The notes beneath the pieces are model-generated. The model saw nothing but the letters and a program-made list of their open reading frames with translations, did not search any database and had not been told where the DNA came from. From Trichostrongylus colubriformis (lineage: Eukaryota; Nematoda; Chromadorea; Rhabditida; Trichostrongylidae), in the NCBI GenBank assembly GCA_963978905.1, contig OZ022259.1, positions 44,472,727-44,536,726 on the forward strand: DNA of 64,000 nt. Reading direction: 5' to 3'. The stretch's first letter is position 1, and every line of letters starts with the position of its first letter. Shown here piece after piece: positions 45,720 to 58,190 of this stretch. The position numbers and the translations under genes are program-made.

Positions 45720-46290
45720 ATATACAGTGACCGCTATACTCGCTTTCCGCGTACCTCACTATGATACTCCAAGATCGTATAGAGTTCCGTGATCCAGCTT
45801 GTTTATATGTTACGCATTGTTACGCAGAACGGTATGATATTCGTGCTCCGGAGGCCAGATAACCCGATGGGCAAATTTCCAGCCATATTAGTTCACCCAA
45901 CTTCGGTAAAGAGGAGTGACCGCGAGGTAGATGATTATTGATTCCGCTCCCATTTCTTTACAGAAAAGCCTAGAGCTATGACATAGATGACCTAAACATA
46001 TCTAATAGAGATGACCATCACATAAAAGTCGTACAGTGCACAGGATAAAAGCGTTTGCTCCATTTTTTAACACATGACGTACCGCAAAACCATTACTGAG
46101 TGGCCGAGTGCATTACATGGTTGCACGAGTTTCGAACCACAATTTATAAGTCTTTTGAAAATGTGTCAAAGGTAAATGCTAACTCCACATGTTTGGAGAT
46201 ATATAGAATCTCTATGGGCGCGTTTCCTTGCAAAAGGTATATAAGAGTTTGGTACCGCGCTTTTGAACAGCGTGTCAAGCACTAGCAAAA
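45720..46290. repeat. Diverged partial third copy of foldback C
   Basis: GATATTCGTGCTCCGGAGG followed by AAATTTCCAGCC... matches the C2 interior (ATACTCGTGTTCAGGAGG, GTAAGTTTCCAGCC), and 46097-46140 has TGGCCGAGTG and GTTTCGAACCAC, like the tRNA-like segment of C1/C2. The ends are not found. Confidence 0.4.
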
Positions 46291-46622
46291 TAAATTTAAT
46301 GTTTGGAACATCATGAATGTGTCTACACTTCTTGTAATGGTGTTGCCAACAATATGAACAGTAACAATCCACGCATAAAATTTTTGATGCTGATTAGTGG
46401 GTAATATTAGGCACGAGTTTACCTTATGTGTTGCTTTGTTGATTTTATTAACATTTATAGTCTTTGTGATTATTAACCAGCGCTACGCGTGCATTTTTGC
46501 GATTACTTTTGAAACAGAGAAGTCGATGATGACAAGCCGAAAATTTGGAGTTTACCACCGAAGCTGTTCCTCGAGCACTTGAGGCCAATGTCAAGCCTCT
46601 GTGGAGGAATCCTCGACGGTTG
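46291..46622. other. No gene; imperfect palindrome next to Helitron
   Basis: No gene is seen. 46601-46617 (GTGGAGGAATCCTCGAC) is related to the palindromes at 2836 and 28497 and lies 6 bp from the 5' end of A7. Confidence 0.45.
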
Positions 46623-47866
46623 TCCTACTATATATAATTCGCTTGGTATGTCTGTGTGTGTGTTTGTGTGTGTCCGTCTGTGTGTTACGAAATTCATATC
46701 TCACGTCGCAGCAAAGCTGGGACGCCGAATTTTACAATTGATACAGGGGGTGCCGAGGGAACCCCAGCGGTGGTGGACCGAAAGTGATAGCAACTGATAA
46801 GGGCTGATAAGGAGACTCGGAAAGCAAATGTCGCCAAATCCGTTTCGCCTTTCGCGTTGATCCAAGAGCGTTAACACTCATAGGTGTTGTGCGGGGCGGG
46901 ACGGGGACATTGATGGTGGGTGACCCGCATTGATAAGGGTTGATAAGATTCGATAAGGAGCGTAAAAAGGCTAGAGTCGTCAAATCCGTTCCGCTTTTCG
47001 CATTGGTGCCGGAGCGTTCATACTCACAGATGTTTTGCGGGGTAGGACGGGGACATTGATGGTGGGTGATCCAAACTGATAATGGTTGATAAGATTCGAT
47101 TAGGAGCTTGAGAAAGAAAATGTCACCAAGGCCGGTACGCTTTTGCGGCTAACAGTGGAATGCTCACATTCGCAGGTATTGTAGGGTACAGGGACCTCAG
47201 TGGTACTGTAGGGTGCAGGGACCTCAATGGTACTGTTTGGTACAGGGGCCTCAGTGATAACCGCTTACGGTGGCTGATAATAACCGTCAGGAATCGGATG
47301 GGATGAAATCCTTTAGATCGCTCGATACTACTATACGACCGCTTTAGCAAAAGCGTCTGATGCCCATTGTCATTAGGCGAACATATTTCACCAGTTGGCT
47401 GGCGCAGATTACTGCGCGCGATTCATGGCGATGTTGTGCAAAATGGGTGTGTTCGGCCCGACCACAGCGGAGCGGAGATTTTCTTCCCTCTGCTTTCAGC
47501 TGAGCTATTGAATTGCAAAAAAGCAGAGAAGATGGCGTGATAAAAAAGCATTTTGGTATCGGTATACTTCAATCGCTTTGCATGAAACCCATTTTGCACT
47601 TAATCCACATGTATCGCGCGCAGTAGTGTGCGCCAGCCAACTGGTCATCATTAGGAGTTTGGGTAGTTTGGAAATCGATAGTTTTGTATTTGATTGCATC
47701 TATTGGTAACAAATAGATCTCTTGTTGAGAATTTAATTCGTACACATTGTTGGTAGGCCATATCCCGCTTATCGCTGTTTATCGTTTTCGTAAACATGCT
47801 TCACTACTCGAAATTTTACAGTCTAGGGTCGCTACCCAGTGTTGCTGCAAGTACCGCATAAGAAAA

Positions 47867-49872
47867 CCAGCTGGCGGGCGCACACTACTGCGCGTGATCC
47901 ATGGCGATATTGAATGGGTTTGATCGGCACGACCATAGTTGTGTATGGAGTTGAGTGGAAATTTCTTTTCCTCTGCCTTCAGCGCAGCTATTTATTTGGA
48001 TAAAAGCAGAGAGATGGCGCGATAAAAAAGCATTTTATACTTCAGTCGCTTTGCATCGAACCCAGTTCGCATGTCATCGACACGAATCGCGCGAAGTAGT
48101 GTGCGCGAGCCAACTTGTTAAGGTCATCATTGAGAAATTGGATAGTTTAGACATTGATAGTTTTGTATTTGATTGCATCGACTGGTAACAATTTGTTCAC
48201 TTGCTGACCATCTAATTCCTACACATTGATGGCAGATCCACATCCCGATTATCGATGTTTATACTTTTTGTAGAAATGCTTCATTACTTAGAATTTTACA
48301 TAGTCTAGCGGTCGATATCCAGTGTTGCTGCCAGTAGCGAATTAGAAAATGACCAGTTGGGCTGGCGCACACTACTGCGCGCATCGAACAGGGGAGCAGC
48401 AAAATGAGCTGATCGATATTGTTGGGTATCATCATTCAAACGGTTCGCTAAAAGAGACCCATGTAGAAAACGGAGAAGGGAGACAAAATCCCGTGAGTTC
48501 CATCCTACCCCCATATCAATCGATATCGATCAAGCACATTTTGCGTGCTCCCCTGTTTGATGCGCGCAGTAGTGTGCGCCAGCCCAACTGGTTTCCTACA
48601 TACTGGTGGTAGATCCATATGCAGTTATGGAAGCTTGTCATTTTTGTACATATGATCCACCTTTTGGAATTTCACATAGTCTAGCGGTCGATATCCAGTA
48701 CTGTTGCTGGCCGCATGAGAGAATGAATCGCTTGCTTTGCTATCACAAATCTAGATCGTGCCTTCATCATCCACGTAGGTCGTAGTATCAAAAGGCATGC
48801 ACTATTATTCGGAAGGCTGGGCAACTTAGCGGTCGATACATCGGCAGCAGATGGCAGAACATAAACAACATAGGTTCACCAATGGTACTGAGCAACAGAC
48901 GCATTTACTATAGCAGTCTTATAGTAGTAGTAAGCGGTGTACCGGACTTTATGTCTTCCCCATTTCCTGATGGCTCTTATCAGCCTCTGTAATCCGCAAT
49001 CATGTTTCGAAAGGTCACAGTTAAGGTCTCCGTACCCTGCATACCTGTGAGTGTGAACGCCAGAAGAGCCAAACCTATTCGGCGACATTAGCCTTTTGAC
49101 CTCCTTATCGTATCTTATCAACCGTTATCAATTTGGATCACCCACCACTGATGTGCCCGTCCCCCCCCCCCCCCAAAAACACGTATAAGTGTTAGCACTC
49201 TATTATCAACTCGAAAGATGAGACGGATTTAACGACATTTGCCTTGTGAGGCTCCTCATCGAATCTTATCAACCGCTATCAATTCGGATCACTCATCATT
49301 GATGTGCCAGATCCACCCCTCAAAACACCCGTGCGTGTCGGCACTCTAAGATCAAGTCGAAAGGTGAGGCGGATCCAACGACATTTGCCTTGTGAGGCTC
49401 CTTATCGAATCTTATCAACCGCTATCAATTCGGATCACCCATCATTGATGTGCCCGTTCCACCCCTCAAAACACCCGTGAGTGTCGGCACTCTAAGATCA
49501 ACCCGAAAGGTGAGGCGGATCCAACGACATTTGCCTTGTGACGCTCCTTATCGAATCTTATCAACCGCTATCAATTCGAATCACCCATCATTGATGTGCC
49601 CGTCCCACCCCTCAACACCTGTGAGTCTCGGCACCTGAGGGATTGACAGGAAAGGTGAAACGAATTTGGCAACATACGACTTTCAAGGCTCCTTATCAGC
49701 CCTTATCAGCAAATATCACTTTTGGTCCACCACGGTTCTGGTCCCCTTATCACCCCCTATATCACTTGCAAATTTCAGGGTCCCAGCTTTGTTGCGACGC
49801 GAGATATGAATTTCCGGTCAAACAGACACACACACACCAACAGACACATTTAGCCGATTATATAAAGTAGGA
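47867..49872 (-). mobile_element. Composite Helitron with two 3' ends
   Basis: This unit sits between A (47866) and T (49873) of the A8 leader. From its 5' end (49872, TCCTACTTTATATAATCGGC) it runs through the subterminal block, repeats (49640-49040) and part of a leader to a full H1 3' segment ending in CTGG at 48353. It does not stop there: it continues with a second, H2-type leader and 3' segment ending at 47867. The second element has no 5' part anywhere near. The simplest reading is that rolling-circle transfer passed the first 3' end and stopped at the next one. Confidence 0.65.
49161..49174 (+). repeat. Poly-C tract
   Basis: A run of about 14 C within a diverged 146-bp monomer, where other monomers have a CCCACCCC stretch. 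Probably local slippage. Confidence 0.8.
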
Positions 49873-51719
49873 TGATTCCGAGTGAACCGCTTGCTTTGCT
49901 ATCACAAAAATAGGTTGTATCATGATTATCAATGAAGATCGCATTATCAAGAGAAACGCACTATTTTTTGGAACGCCAGGCATTCAGCGGTCGATACATC
50001 GGTCAGTGATATCAGAACATAAAATATACTCACCCGATGCCACTGCGCATCAGACGCTTTTGCTAAAGCGGTCGTACAATGTTAGCAAGGATTTCATCCC
50101 ATCCAGTTCCTAACGGTTCTTATCAGTCACTGTAAGCCGTTATCAGTTTCACTGAGGCTCCTGCATCCAACAGTACCATTGAGGTACCCGTACCCTACAA
50201 TACCAATATGAACATTCCACTGCTAGCCGCAGAAGCAAGCCGGCCTCGGTGACATTTCCCTTTCTCACGCTCCTAATCGAAGCTTATCACCCATTATCCG
50301 TTTGGATCACCCACTATTAATGTCCCCGTCCCACCCTGCTCAAAACCCATGAGTGTTAGCGCTCCTGGATCAACGCGAAAGGCGAAGCGAATTTGACGAC
50401 TGTGGTTTTCACGCCCCTAATCGAATCTTATCAACCATTATCACTTTGGATCATCCACTATTAATGTCCCCTTACCACCCTGCTCAAGACCCATGAGTGT
50501 CAGCACTCCTGGATCAACGCAAAAGGCAAAACGTATTCGACGACTCTAGCCTTTTTACGCCCCTTATCAAATCTTATCAACCATTATCACTTTGGATCAC
50601 CCACTATTAATGTCCCTATCCCTTATCAACCATTATCACTTTGGATCACCCACTATTAATGTCCCTATCCCTCAACACCCATGAGTGTCGGCGCTCCTGG
50701 ATCAACGCGAAAGGCAAAACGAATTTGACGACTCTAGCCTTTTTACGCTCCTTATCGAATCTTATCAACCGTTATCAATGCTGGTCATCCACCATTAATG
50801 TCCCCGTCCCATCCCGCAAAACACCTATGGGTGTCAGCGCTTTAGAATCAACCCGAAAGACGAAACGGATTTTGTAACATTTGGCTTCCGAGGCTCCTTA
50901 TCAGCCCTTATCAGTTGCTATCACTTTCGGTCCACCACCGCTAAGGTTCCCTTGGGATCCCCTATATCACCTGTAAAATTCAGCCTCCCAGCTTTGCTGT
51001 GACGCGAGATATGAATTTCGTGACAGACGGACAAACACACACAGACATACTAAGCGAATTATATATAGTAGGATGTTCTGATATCACTGACCGAAGTATC
51101 GACCGCTGAATTGTCTAGCGTTACAAAAAATGGTGCATTTCTCTTGATACTGCGATCCACATTGATAATCACGATACAACCTATACTTTGTGATAGCAAA
51201 GCAAACTTTTCACTCGGAATCATTTTTTAATGCGGTAGTGGCAGCAACACCGGGTATCGACCGCTAGACTATGTACAATTCCAAATCGTGAAACATGTTG
51301 ACGAAAACGATAAACGTTGATAATCGGGATACAGATCTATCATCAATATGTAGGAATTAGATGCTCAGCAAGTGAACACATTATTACCAATCGATGCAAT
51401 CGAATACAAAACCATCTATGTCTAAACTATCCAAACTCCCAATGATGACCCCACAAGCTGGCGGGCGCACACTACTGCGCGCGATTCGTGTCGATGACGT
51501 GCCAAATGGGTTCGATGCAAAGCGACTGAAGTATAATAACACCGAAATGCTTTTCTATCACGCCATCTTCTTTGCTTTTATCCAAATAGATAGCTAAGCT
51601 GAAAGCAGAGGAAAGGAAATTTTCTCTCATTTCCGTACACAACTGTGGTCGTGCCGATCAAACCCATTTTGTGCAACATCGTCATGAATCGCGCGCAGTA
51701 GTGTGCGCCCGCCAGCTGG

Positions 51720-53840
51720 TGGGGTCATATTTGGTCTGTTCAGGGAAGTCGAAATCCTTCAGTTCAGGGAGTTCGGCAGTGATGGCAATGATGACGTCAA
51801 CAATCTTTTCGCACTTCACTGTAAGGGTTCGGAATGCATCAACAGAAAATGCAACGTGACTGGGTCGCATGGTATGAATTGAGCGCGTTATCCATTCTCA
51901 GGTCATTACGGATGAATACGCATGAAACTGTGGGAAGAAAACCAAACATGCCTGATATGGGCTTTTTCCATATCTTGCTATGATTGCAAGCATGTAAGAT
52001 GGTGTTAGCTGGCCACCACATGGCGCGCAAAAGCGTTTGTATTCTTTAGGGAAGAGAATGAAATCCCATGCATAGTGCATCCCGCAACGAGACCGACAGA
52101 CTAGTTGCCATCCCGTTGGAGAGCAAAGAATGTGTACCGGAGGCATTTCAAATAGATGGACCTTCTTTCCAAAAAATCGTTGGAAGATCCCACCACTCCG
52201 ATAGAAGAAAATTTCCTCTACTGAGCTCTTTCCATATGACTTCTTTCTTTCTGAAGATTCGACATAATGAGAGTAGGCATTAGAAAGCGACAATATCGCG
52301 AATTTCGTAGCGGAAATTCATTCTCACTAATTTGTGTCTGAAGGAAGTTACGACTGTTTGGAGGGGACATTTCAAATTTTTCAAAAATTTTCCTCGATTG
52401 ATTTGCATATAGAGAACTACGCACCCATCAGGAAAACCATGCGGCCAATAGATTGAGGTAAGGAAGCTATCACTAAACGACTTACGTAACTTCAAACGAT
52501 CAAGCTCTAGCAAAGCTGCAGGTATTTAAAAAATGCTCGACTTAACTATGGTTGAGATCGCGCTCCAGTTGTGATGAGAAGTACCATTCGATTCCTCATT
52601 ATTTGTAGCTTTTTGATACTTCTTTTTCATCTTTTATCCCTACTTCGAGACCAGTATTACTTTTTATCCCTCTCCTACGTCATCAGAAGATGAGCACGTG
52701 ACCCATGGTCGGCGAAGTTCCCTTTTGAAATGAACATCGGAATTTGTTGGGTCCTCTTGATAGGTTCTGCTCTTTCTTATTTTGTCACGAGTTTGGTCGT
52801 AGTTTCTTTCCATAGTCTGTCAATTTCCTTGCATTAAATCGCACTGACTGGATAGAAAGCATAGAAATGCCGGAACCTTTCTTGGAAATTTTCCTCGACG
52901 CCACGCTTGACCCTGTATCAGGCGCCGCGACTCGCGGATAGTTTCTCATAATGATCAGGCAGAAATCACAATTTTCTTCAAATTGATCGGAGAATAATTG
53001 ACCAGATCTACAGAAGTTCATCTACAGAAAAGAATATTCTCTTCTGTAGATGAACTTCGATTGTGATTACTCTTATACTGACTGTGGCTCCAACTGCTTA
53101 GTTGAGAGGAAATTTAGTTTTCGCTAAAGCAGTGGTAGGGTTAATTCGGTTGCATCATTCATTCCAATCTTTTATACATACCGGTGGACGTGTTCATCAC
53201 GAAAGCTGACATGTCAAACACCACGTCGTACCGATCAATTCGAATTTAGTACGATACGATATGTATCATTCTGCTATCATGCTCATTACTCTACATCTCA
53301 GTCATACTTCGACAAAGTTGACCTAAAAGGCGGGCTGCCAGGATAAAGACGGCTCGTCCTGATGAGGCAGTCTCCACTACAGCTCAAGGGGGTCTTCGGC
53401 AAGGGATTTCGCCGTACATAAGACTTTCGGACCAGTAGTTTTTCGATGAATGGCTCTTTATCACCCAGATTGCACCTATCACTGTCTTTGAAACTAGTGT
53501 TGAAGCATAAACCAATTTTCCCGGTCCAATGACGGATAGATGTACTGTGCTCCATATCCAAAAACATATCCTGACAGCTTTAGTCCTCAGAAATCGACAT
53601 TTCCATGCGTTCCTAGAAAAAGCGTCCGGGGTAGCCACGGTCATCACATGGTGTTCACCCATAAAACCAAATAGAATCGTCTGGTTATACAGGCAGGAAG
53701 AGCAAAAACAGCCTCTTCCCGTTATGTGTTTATCCGTTGCCACCCAGTAACCCATGAACATTTCCAAAACTCGGTCAAATTCATGAAGTGGCTCGGTGCA
53801 AAAACGCTTGATGCGCTCTTGAACACACCTTCAAACATCA
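51720..53840. other. Unrecognised frames; short palindrome
   Basis: A minus-strand frame (51870-51721) reading VDAFRTLTVKCEKIVDVIIA and on to FDFPEQTKYDP looks protein-like and stops being non-repeat exactly at the A7 3' end (51719). Minus-strand frames at 52293-51898 and 53767-53298 are also open but not recognised. A 46-bp near-perfect palindrome is at 53013-53058 (arms GAAGTTCATCTACAGAA). No RNA gene seen. Confidence 0.4.
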
Positions 53841-55119
53841 GGCTGTCGGGAAATAAATGACGCGGTTCGACGGCAATTTCCGTGAAAGCATAACTTTCTT
53901 CAATCCCAACTTTATTTATCGAAATAAAAACCGTTGGAGTCTACACACTGTTGCCAACGAGGAGGAAGCGATTCGATATCATTAGAATAAAAATTAGCAT
54001 CACAGGAGTCAATAAATCGAAGGAAAGCAGATTCTACTTAAGCTGCAGTATTATAAAAATTATTGCGAAGGTTTGCATCGAGAGCTTTGAAAAAGTGATA
54101 ATCAGTGGGGGAAAGGTCTGGGGAATATGGGGGATGAGGCAGAACCTCGGTCCCTAACTGAGTCAATTTTTGCCGGGTGGTGTATGAAGTATGGGGCCTC
54201 GCGTTATCCTGCAACAGAACAACGCCCTTTCTGTTCACCGCTGCCGGCCAGAATTTCTGCAACTTTTCATGCATCAGCTCCACATCACGGCAGTAGGAGT
54301 CTGACGTGACCGTTTGGCCGGGTTGCAAGAAGCTATAATGGATTAGACCCTTGCTACACCACCACACAGTGAGAAGAACCTTCTGCGGGTGTAGATCGGG
54401 TTACGGGAAGGTGGGGGCAGGGGAAAACCTATCAACTCAGACGTATCCCCTCTTACGATTGTCATACAGAAGCCACTTTTCATCCACGGTTATGAGGCGG
54501 TTGAAGAAAGGCTCATTTTTATACCGAACTAACAGATTGTTACAAACGTCAAAACGGGCGAGCTGTTGAGCCAGGGTCAGATCATGGGGAATCCATTTTC
54601 CATCTTCTTCACTTTGCCGATGTCCGCAAGATGGCGCGCCACTGTTGGGTGATGTACCCCCAGATCCGCTGCTAAGGCCCGTGTAGTTGTCTTGGGGTTA
54701 GCTTCAACGGCTGCTTTTAAAACTTCGTCACCGATGGATGAATGTCGACCTCGACCCGGCTCATCTTCGAGACTCTCATCGCCTGAACCAAACCTTTTGA
54801 ACCAACGTAGCGCAGTGCTTTTCGAAGTCGACTCCGGTCCCCATGCTTTCACTATGTTCCTGGTTGCTTCGCCTCCAAAGTGGCCGAGTTTGAATTCATG
54901 CAGCATGATAGCTCGAAGAAGACGGATTTCCATAATTGACTTTAGGGTCTATAAAAAAAGTTAGTAATTGAGACTGCCCTAAAGGGAATTTCAAGAATGA
55001 AAGCGCAAACCTTGCTCTTCCAAATGCACTATTGTATGTTTCCTAAAATCCATTGAGGAGTCATATATTGCTCATGAAACCGGGAATACCCACACCGCGT
55101 CGTTTATTTCCCGACAGCC
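53841..55119 (-). mobile_element. mariner, nearly complete but broken
   Basis: Terminal repeats GGCTGTCGGGAAATAAATGA (left) and the complement of TCGTTTATTTCCCGACAGCC (right) enclose one transposase gene on the minus strand. TA duplications are not obvious directly outside the repeats, so the outermost bases may have changed. Confidence 0.85.
53912..54933 (-). pseudogene. mariner transposase pseudogene
   Basis: It would encode about 340 residues, the usual mariner length. The start ATG at 54933 is followed by the paired helix-turn-helix (LRAIMLHEFKLG, SLEDEPGRGRHS, then TTTRALAADLGVHHPTVARH). After one frameshift near 54585 (IPHDLTLAQQLARFDV), the catalytic domain has the first Asp in ITVDEKWLLYDN, the second in LLQDNARPHTS and the third in YSPDLSPTDYHFF, with 34-residue spacing as in DD34D mariners. 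The C-terminus is complete, ending GFYFDK and TAA at 53912-53914. Three in-frame stops (after RGYV, after PTFP and after YNTAA) and the frameshift disable it. All three catalytic residues are kept. Confidence 0.85.
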
Positions 55120-56149
55120 CAATGGTATTATTTATTGAAAAACCTTCCCAACCCTACTCAGAGAATCGCTCGGCAGATTTTGTGTACAGATTCAAAACCA
55201 GCGTCTGAAAACGCACTGAGTGAGACGTGCCTTTCCTCGTATCCAGTGAAAAACTGATGGGTGTTGGATGATCAATGCAAGACCATTTTATAATTGTGAT
55301 AGCACCTCATATCAAACTTGCGCTGTCACTCTGTGGTGTGCTGACGTCGCACTAGGTGCCAGCACATTGAGATAACGTGAAGATACATCGGATTGTAGAA
55401 GGAGCAACGCCGACTGGACTAGACCGACCACAGAGTAGGTAATTGAGTCAATGTAAACATTTGCATTCTTTTTTAACACGTCATGGTCGGCTAAGACTGG
55501 TATCACAATGTGCGTAGAGGTCCAGATAACAGGACCTTACTACGGGGAGGGACAGTCGCAAAACTCCGATTTCTGTGATTCAAGGTGGGGCTGTTGGATA
55601 TAGGAAAAAGTGTGGACTTGATAAAGTTGCACGCTATCTTTTTGAACACATCACTAAGTCTTAATAGCATTTTCTTATACCGCTGTCGTGTAATGCTCGA
55701 GGCACATAGCTTGGCCGATACTGGGGCATGTAATGTATGACCGTCGTGGGCCACAAGGTGACGGCTTCATTCCCATGAAGTGGCTTTGAAAAATTTTGTT
55801 CATAAAAGAAGACGGACCATTTCTTGAGCTGAACAGAGCTGAATTCGTAGACTATGTGACTGTGTGGACTGTGTGCTTCTACTGCGCAAAGCCGATCATA
55901 TTTTTACATTTATAAACACGTGAGTGTGCACTCTGAATGTTAAGTTGGTATTAGGTGTTCGAAATGGCCAAGGGGCTGCATGCGACTGAATGCCACATCA
56001 GAGGAGGTTTAGGCTCACCACCAAGTAATGTGCCTTGTGTTTCTCATGAGATAACCTGGTCAACCCGTCCGAGTATGCAGATCCCTCACATACGGAAACC
56101 CAAAAATTTAAGAGCTATGGATGGCCACCCAGGTCAAGAGAAACTGAAA
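55120..56149. other. Nothing recognised
   Basis: No domain. A stretch at 55450-55496 (CATTCTTTTTTAACACGTCATGGTCGGC-like) resembles 57285-57322 beyond the RTE fragment. Confidence 0.45.
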
Positions 56150-57290
56150 TGGCGATAACTTCAGCACGATCGTCTGACTGGAAGATCAAGAGCGACGTCA
56201 CAGGACTGACTGGGACGAAAAGTCCCAGTGAGTCCTATGTCCATCTACACCACCATCCAGATGAGCTGTACAGCAACTTTACGGCCTGGATCTCGCCATT
56301 CTACAAGGAAGTCATGATCAACGTGGAGAAAGGGGTTTGACAAGGTGACACCATCTCGCCTAAACTTTTCAGCGCCACTCTCGAAAGCGTCATACGTAAA
56401 TTGGAATGGGAACGAATGGGAACGAAAGTCGGTGGCCGGCATCTACACTACTTCTGCTTCATTGACGAGATTGTGCTTATAACACCGACAATCCAGCGAG
56501 CGGAACGAGTGCTATCCGACTTCGACTGCGAGTGTGGAAAAATCAGTCTGCAGCTGAGCCTGACGGAGACCATGCTCATGCGAAACGGATTGGTACCTGA
56601 AACGAACATCACTGGATGCTTCAGCTATGTGTACCTAGATCGGGAAGTCAATATGATGAACGACTTAGCACAGGAGCTGAGCAGGAGGGAAAGAGCGGCT
56701 TGAGGAGCCTTCAAGAACATCGAAGGATTAGTGAGGAAGACGTAAAATCCGGCTACGCGCCCATCTCTTTGATTCCCCTGTCCCTCCTCCCCTAACATAC
56801 GCCTCAGAGACTTGGACTCTACGTAAGCAGGAGGAGCATGCGGTTAGCGTCATCCAACGCGCCATCGAAAGGACGATGCTCGGAGTATCTCAATACACGG
56901 AAGTGCAGAGGGGAATCTGGAGCTCCGAACTCCGTCGTTGATCAAAAAATAGGGACGCCGTCGCATTTGCCAAGCAGTCAAAGATTGGATGGGTCGTACA
57001 CGTCATGCGATATCGCGATGACCGTTGGACCAGAGCGGTTACCGACTGGATCCCTCGGGACGTCAAACGAACACCTGGACGACCGCCGGCACGATGGTCA
57101 GACTTCTCCAAGAAAGCTCTGCGCGAAGGGAAACAAGATGTTACGTGACCCTGGATCCAGAAACGTCCACTAGACTGCTTTGGCTCGCGACAGGAACGAA
57201 TGGAGACGTTGCTGGCGCTCGCTCGAGACTCTCGATGAGCAATGGGACGACAGGTGATACAGGTGATGGTGCAGCGTGTAAATGAAAACA
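56150..57290 (+). pseudogene. RTE-type LINE fragment: RT half and C-terminus
   Basis: Frames on the plus strand give the second half of an RTE reverse transcriptase: YKEVMINVEKGV, then QGDTISPKLFSATLE (motif before the catalytic box), then FIDEIVLITP where RTE elements have FADDIVLIT, so both catalytic Asp positions are altered (Asp-Asp to Asp-Glu). LTETMLMRNG and CFSYVYLDREVNMMNDLAQE follow, and a C-terminal part with AFKNIEGLV, TWTLRKQEEHAVSVIQRA and RTPGRPPARW in shifting frames. The N-terminal endonuclease and the first half of RT are absent (5' truncation is usual for LINEs). Confidence 0.85.
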
Positions 57291-58190
57291 ACTGCGTTCT
57301 TTCTAACGAGTCATGGTCGGCCTTTGACCCGGTCAAAAGCCTACAATCCAAAGACTGAACGGTGAAAGAGAGGTGGTCTTGGGTCACCTTAAAGGCACAC
57401 CACGCGATGATCAAAGGGGTCCTCACCTTCTCAGGACAGGTAGACCCTTGGATGGTTGTCATGTTTGCACCCTTTTCGCGGCGCCACGGCTCACCCCCCC
57501 GCCGCTTACGGTCTGCTCGACCTGAACCGAGTTGAGCCCACCGAGCCTAATCACACGCGGCTTAGACGAGAGGGAAACTTGCGATAAGACAAGACAATGC
57601 AGTGATATCAATAGTGGAGGTAGCTTCAACACGGAAGAACAGGTGATATCGTAGCTTTTCGAGCGATATCATTGAGCAAAAGCTCTTCTACAATCTCCCA
57701 TACTCGTACGAGGACTAAGTGCAGGAAGCTTTATTTTTGGTGGTTGTGACGGGTTTTGATTCATTTTTCTTCACTGGTGGATGAACCAGGGCCTCTACAT
57801 CATGTAACACGCACTATAGCTTTCACAATTTATCGCGAGGTGTACCTTCAAGGCAGTGGAAAGGAATGCGCGGAAGAAGTTGCTAGAATCTGTCGACTTG
57901 TACTTTACGCACGAACCCTTCATCGGAAGCAAGTATGTAAGATTCTATGATGCAAGCCAAGCAGAGCAAGTACGAGTCATCGAACTGAACGAAACGAGAA
58001 GGCACCACTCGTCACACACCCTCGATAAAGCTAGGAAAGAACTGTTCTTTGAAGTTTGCGACAGGAAGAAGTAGCCGGTGTGGGCGTTATCGTCGACATG
58101 TACTTGGCCATGATCATCGATTTGTGGATACGACGAATTAAATCGAGCACATCTTAGTTTCCTTTTATCTTCTGTATCGTATCTCCTGCA
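57291..58190. other. No gene recognised
   Basis: A plus-strand frame at 57856-58074 (LDKARKELFFEVCDRKK end) is open for 72 codons but has no recognisable domain. Otherwise nothing. Confidence 0.4.

Larger units (their letters stand above)
47391..51073 (-). mobile_element. Family A Helitron A8 inside A7
   Basis: The 3' segment 47391-47644 (H2), leader to 47866, then interrupted, resuming at 49873 with TGATTCCGAGTG. Repeats 50200-50850, subterminal block, 5' end TCCTACTATATATAATTCGC at 51073. Flanks are A (47390) and T (51074). The interrupted leader rejoins as AGAAAA/TGATTCCGAG, identical to uninterrupted leaders such as 27193-27208. Confidence 0.8.
46623..51719 (+). mobile_element. Family A Helitron A7, split by A8
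   Basis: The 5' end TCCTACTATATATAATTCGC is at 46623, then GT repeat, subterminal block, about two 146-bp repeats (46850-47130) and leader to 47390. It resumes at 51074 (TGTTCTGATATCAC, the next leader sequence) and ends with an H2 segment (51454-51719) at CTGG. The 3' flank is T; the 5' flank is G rather than A. It carries A8, which carries the composite insertion described separately. Confidence 0.75.
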
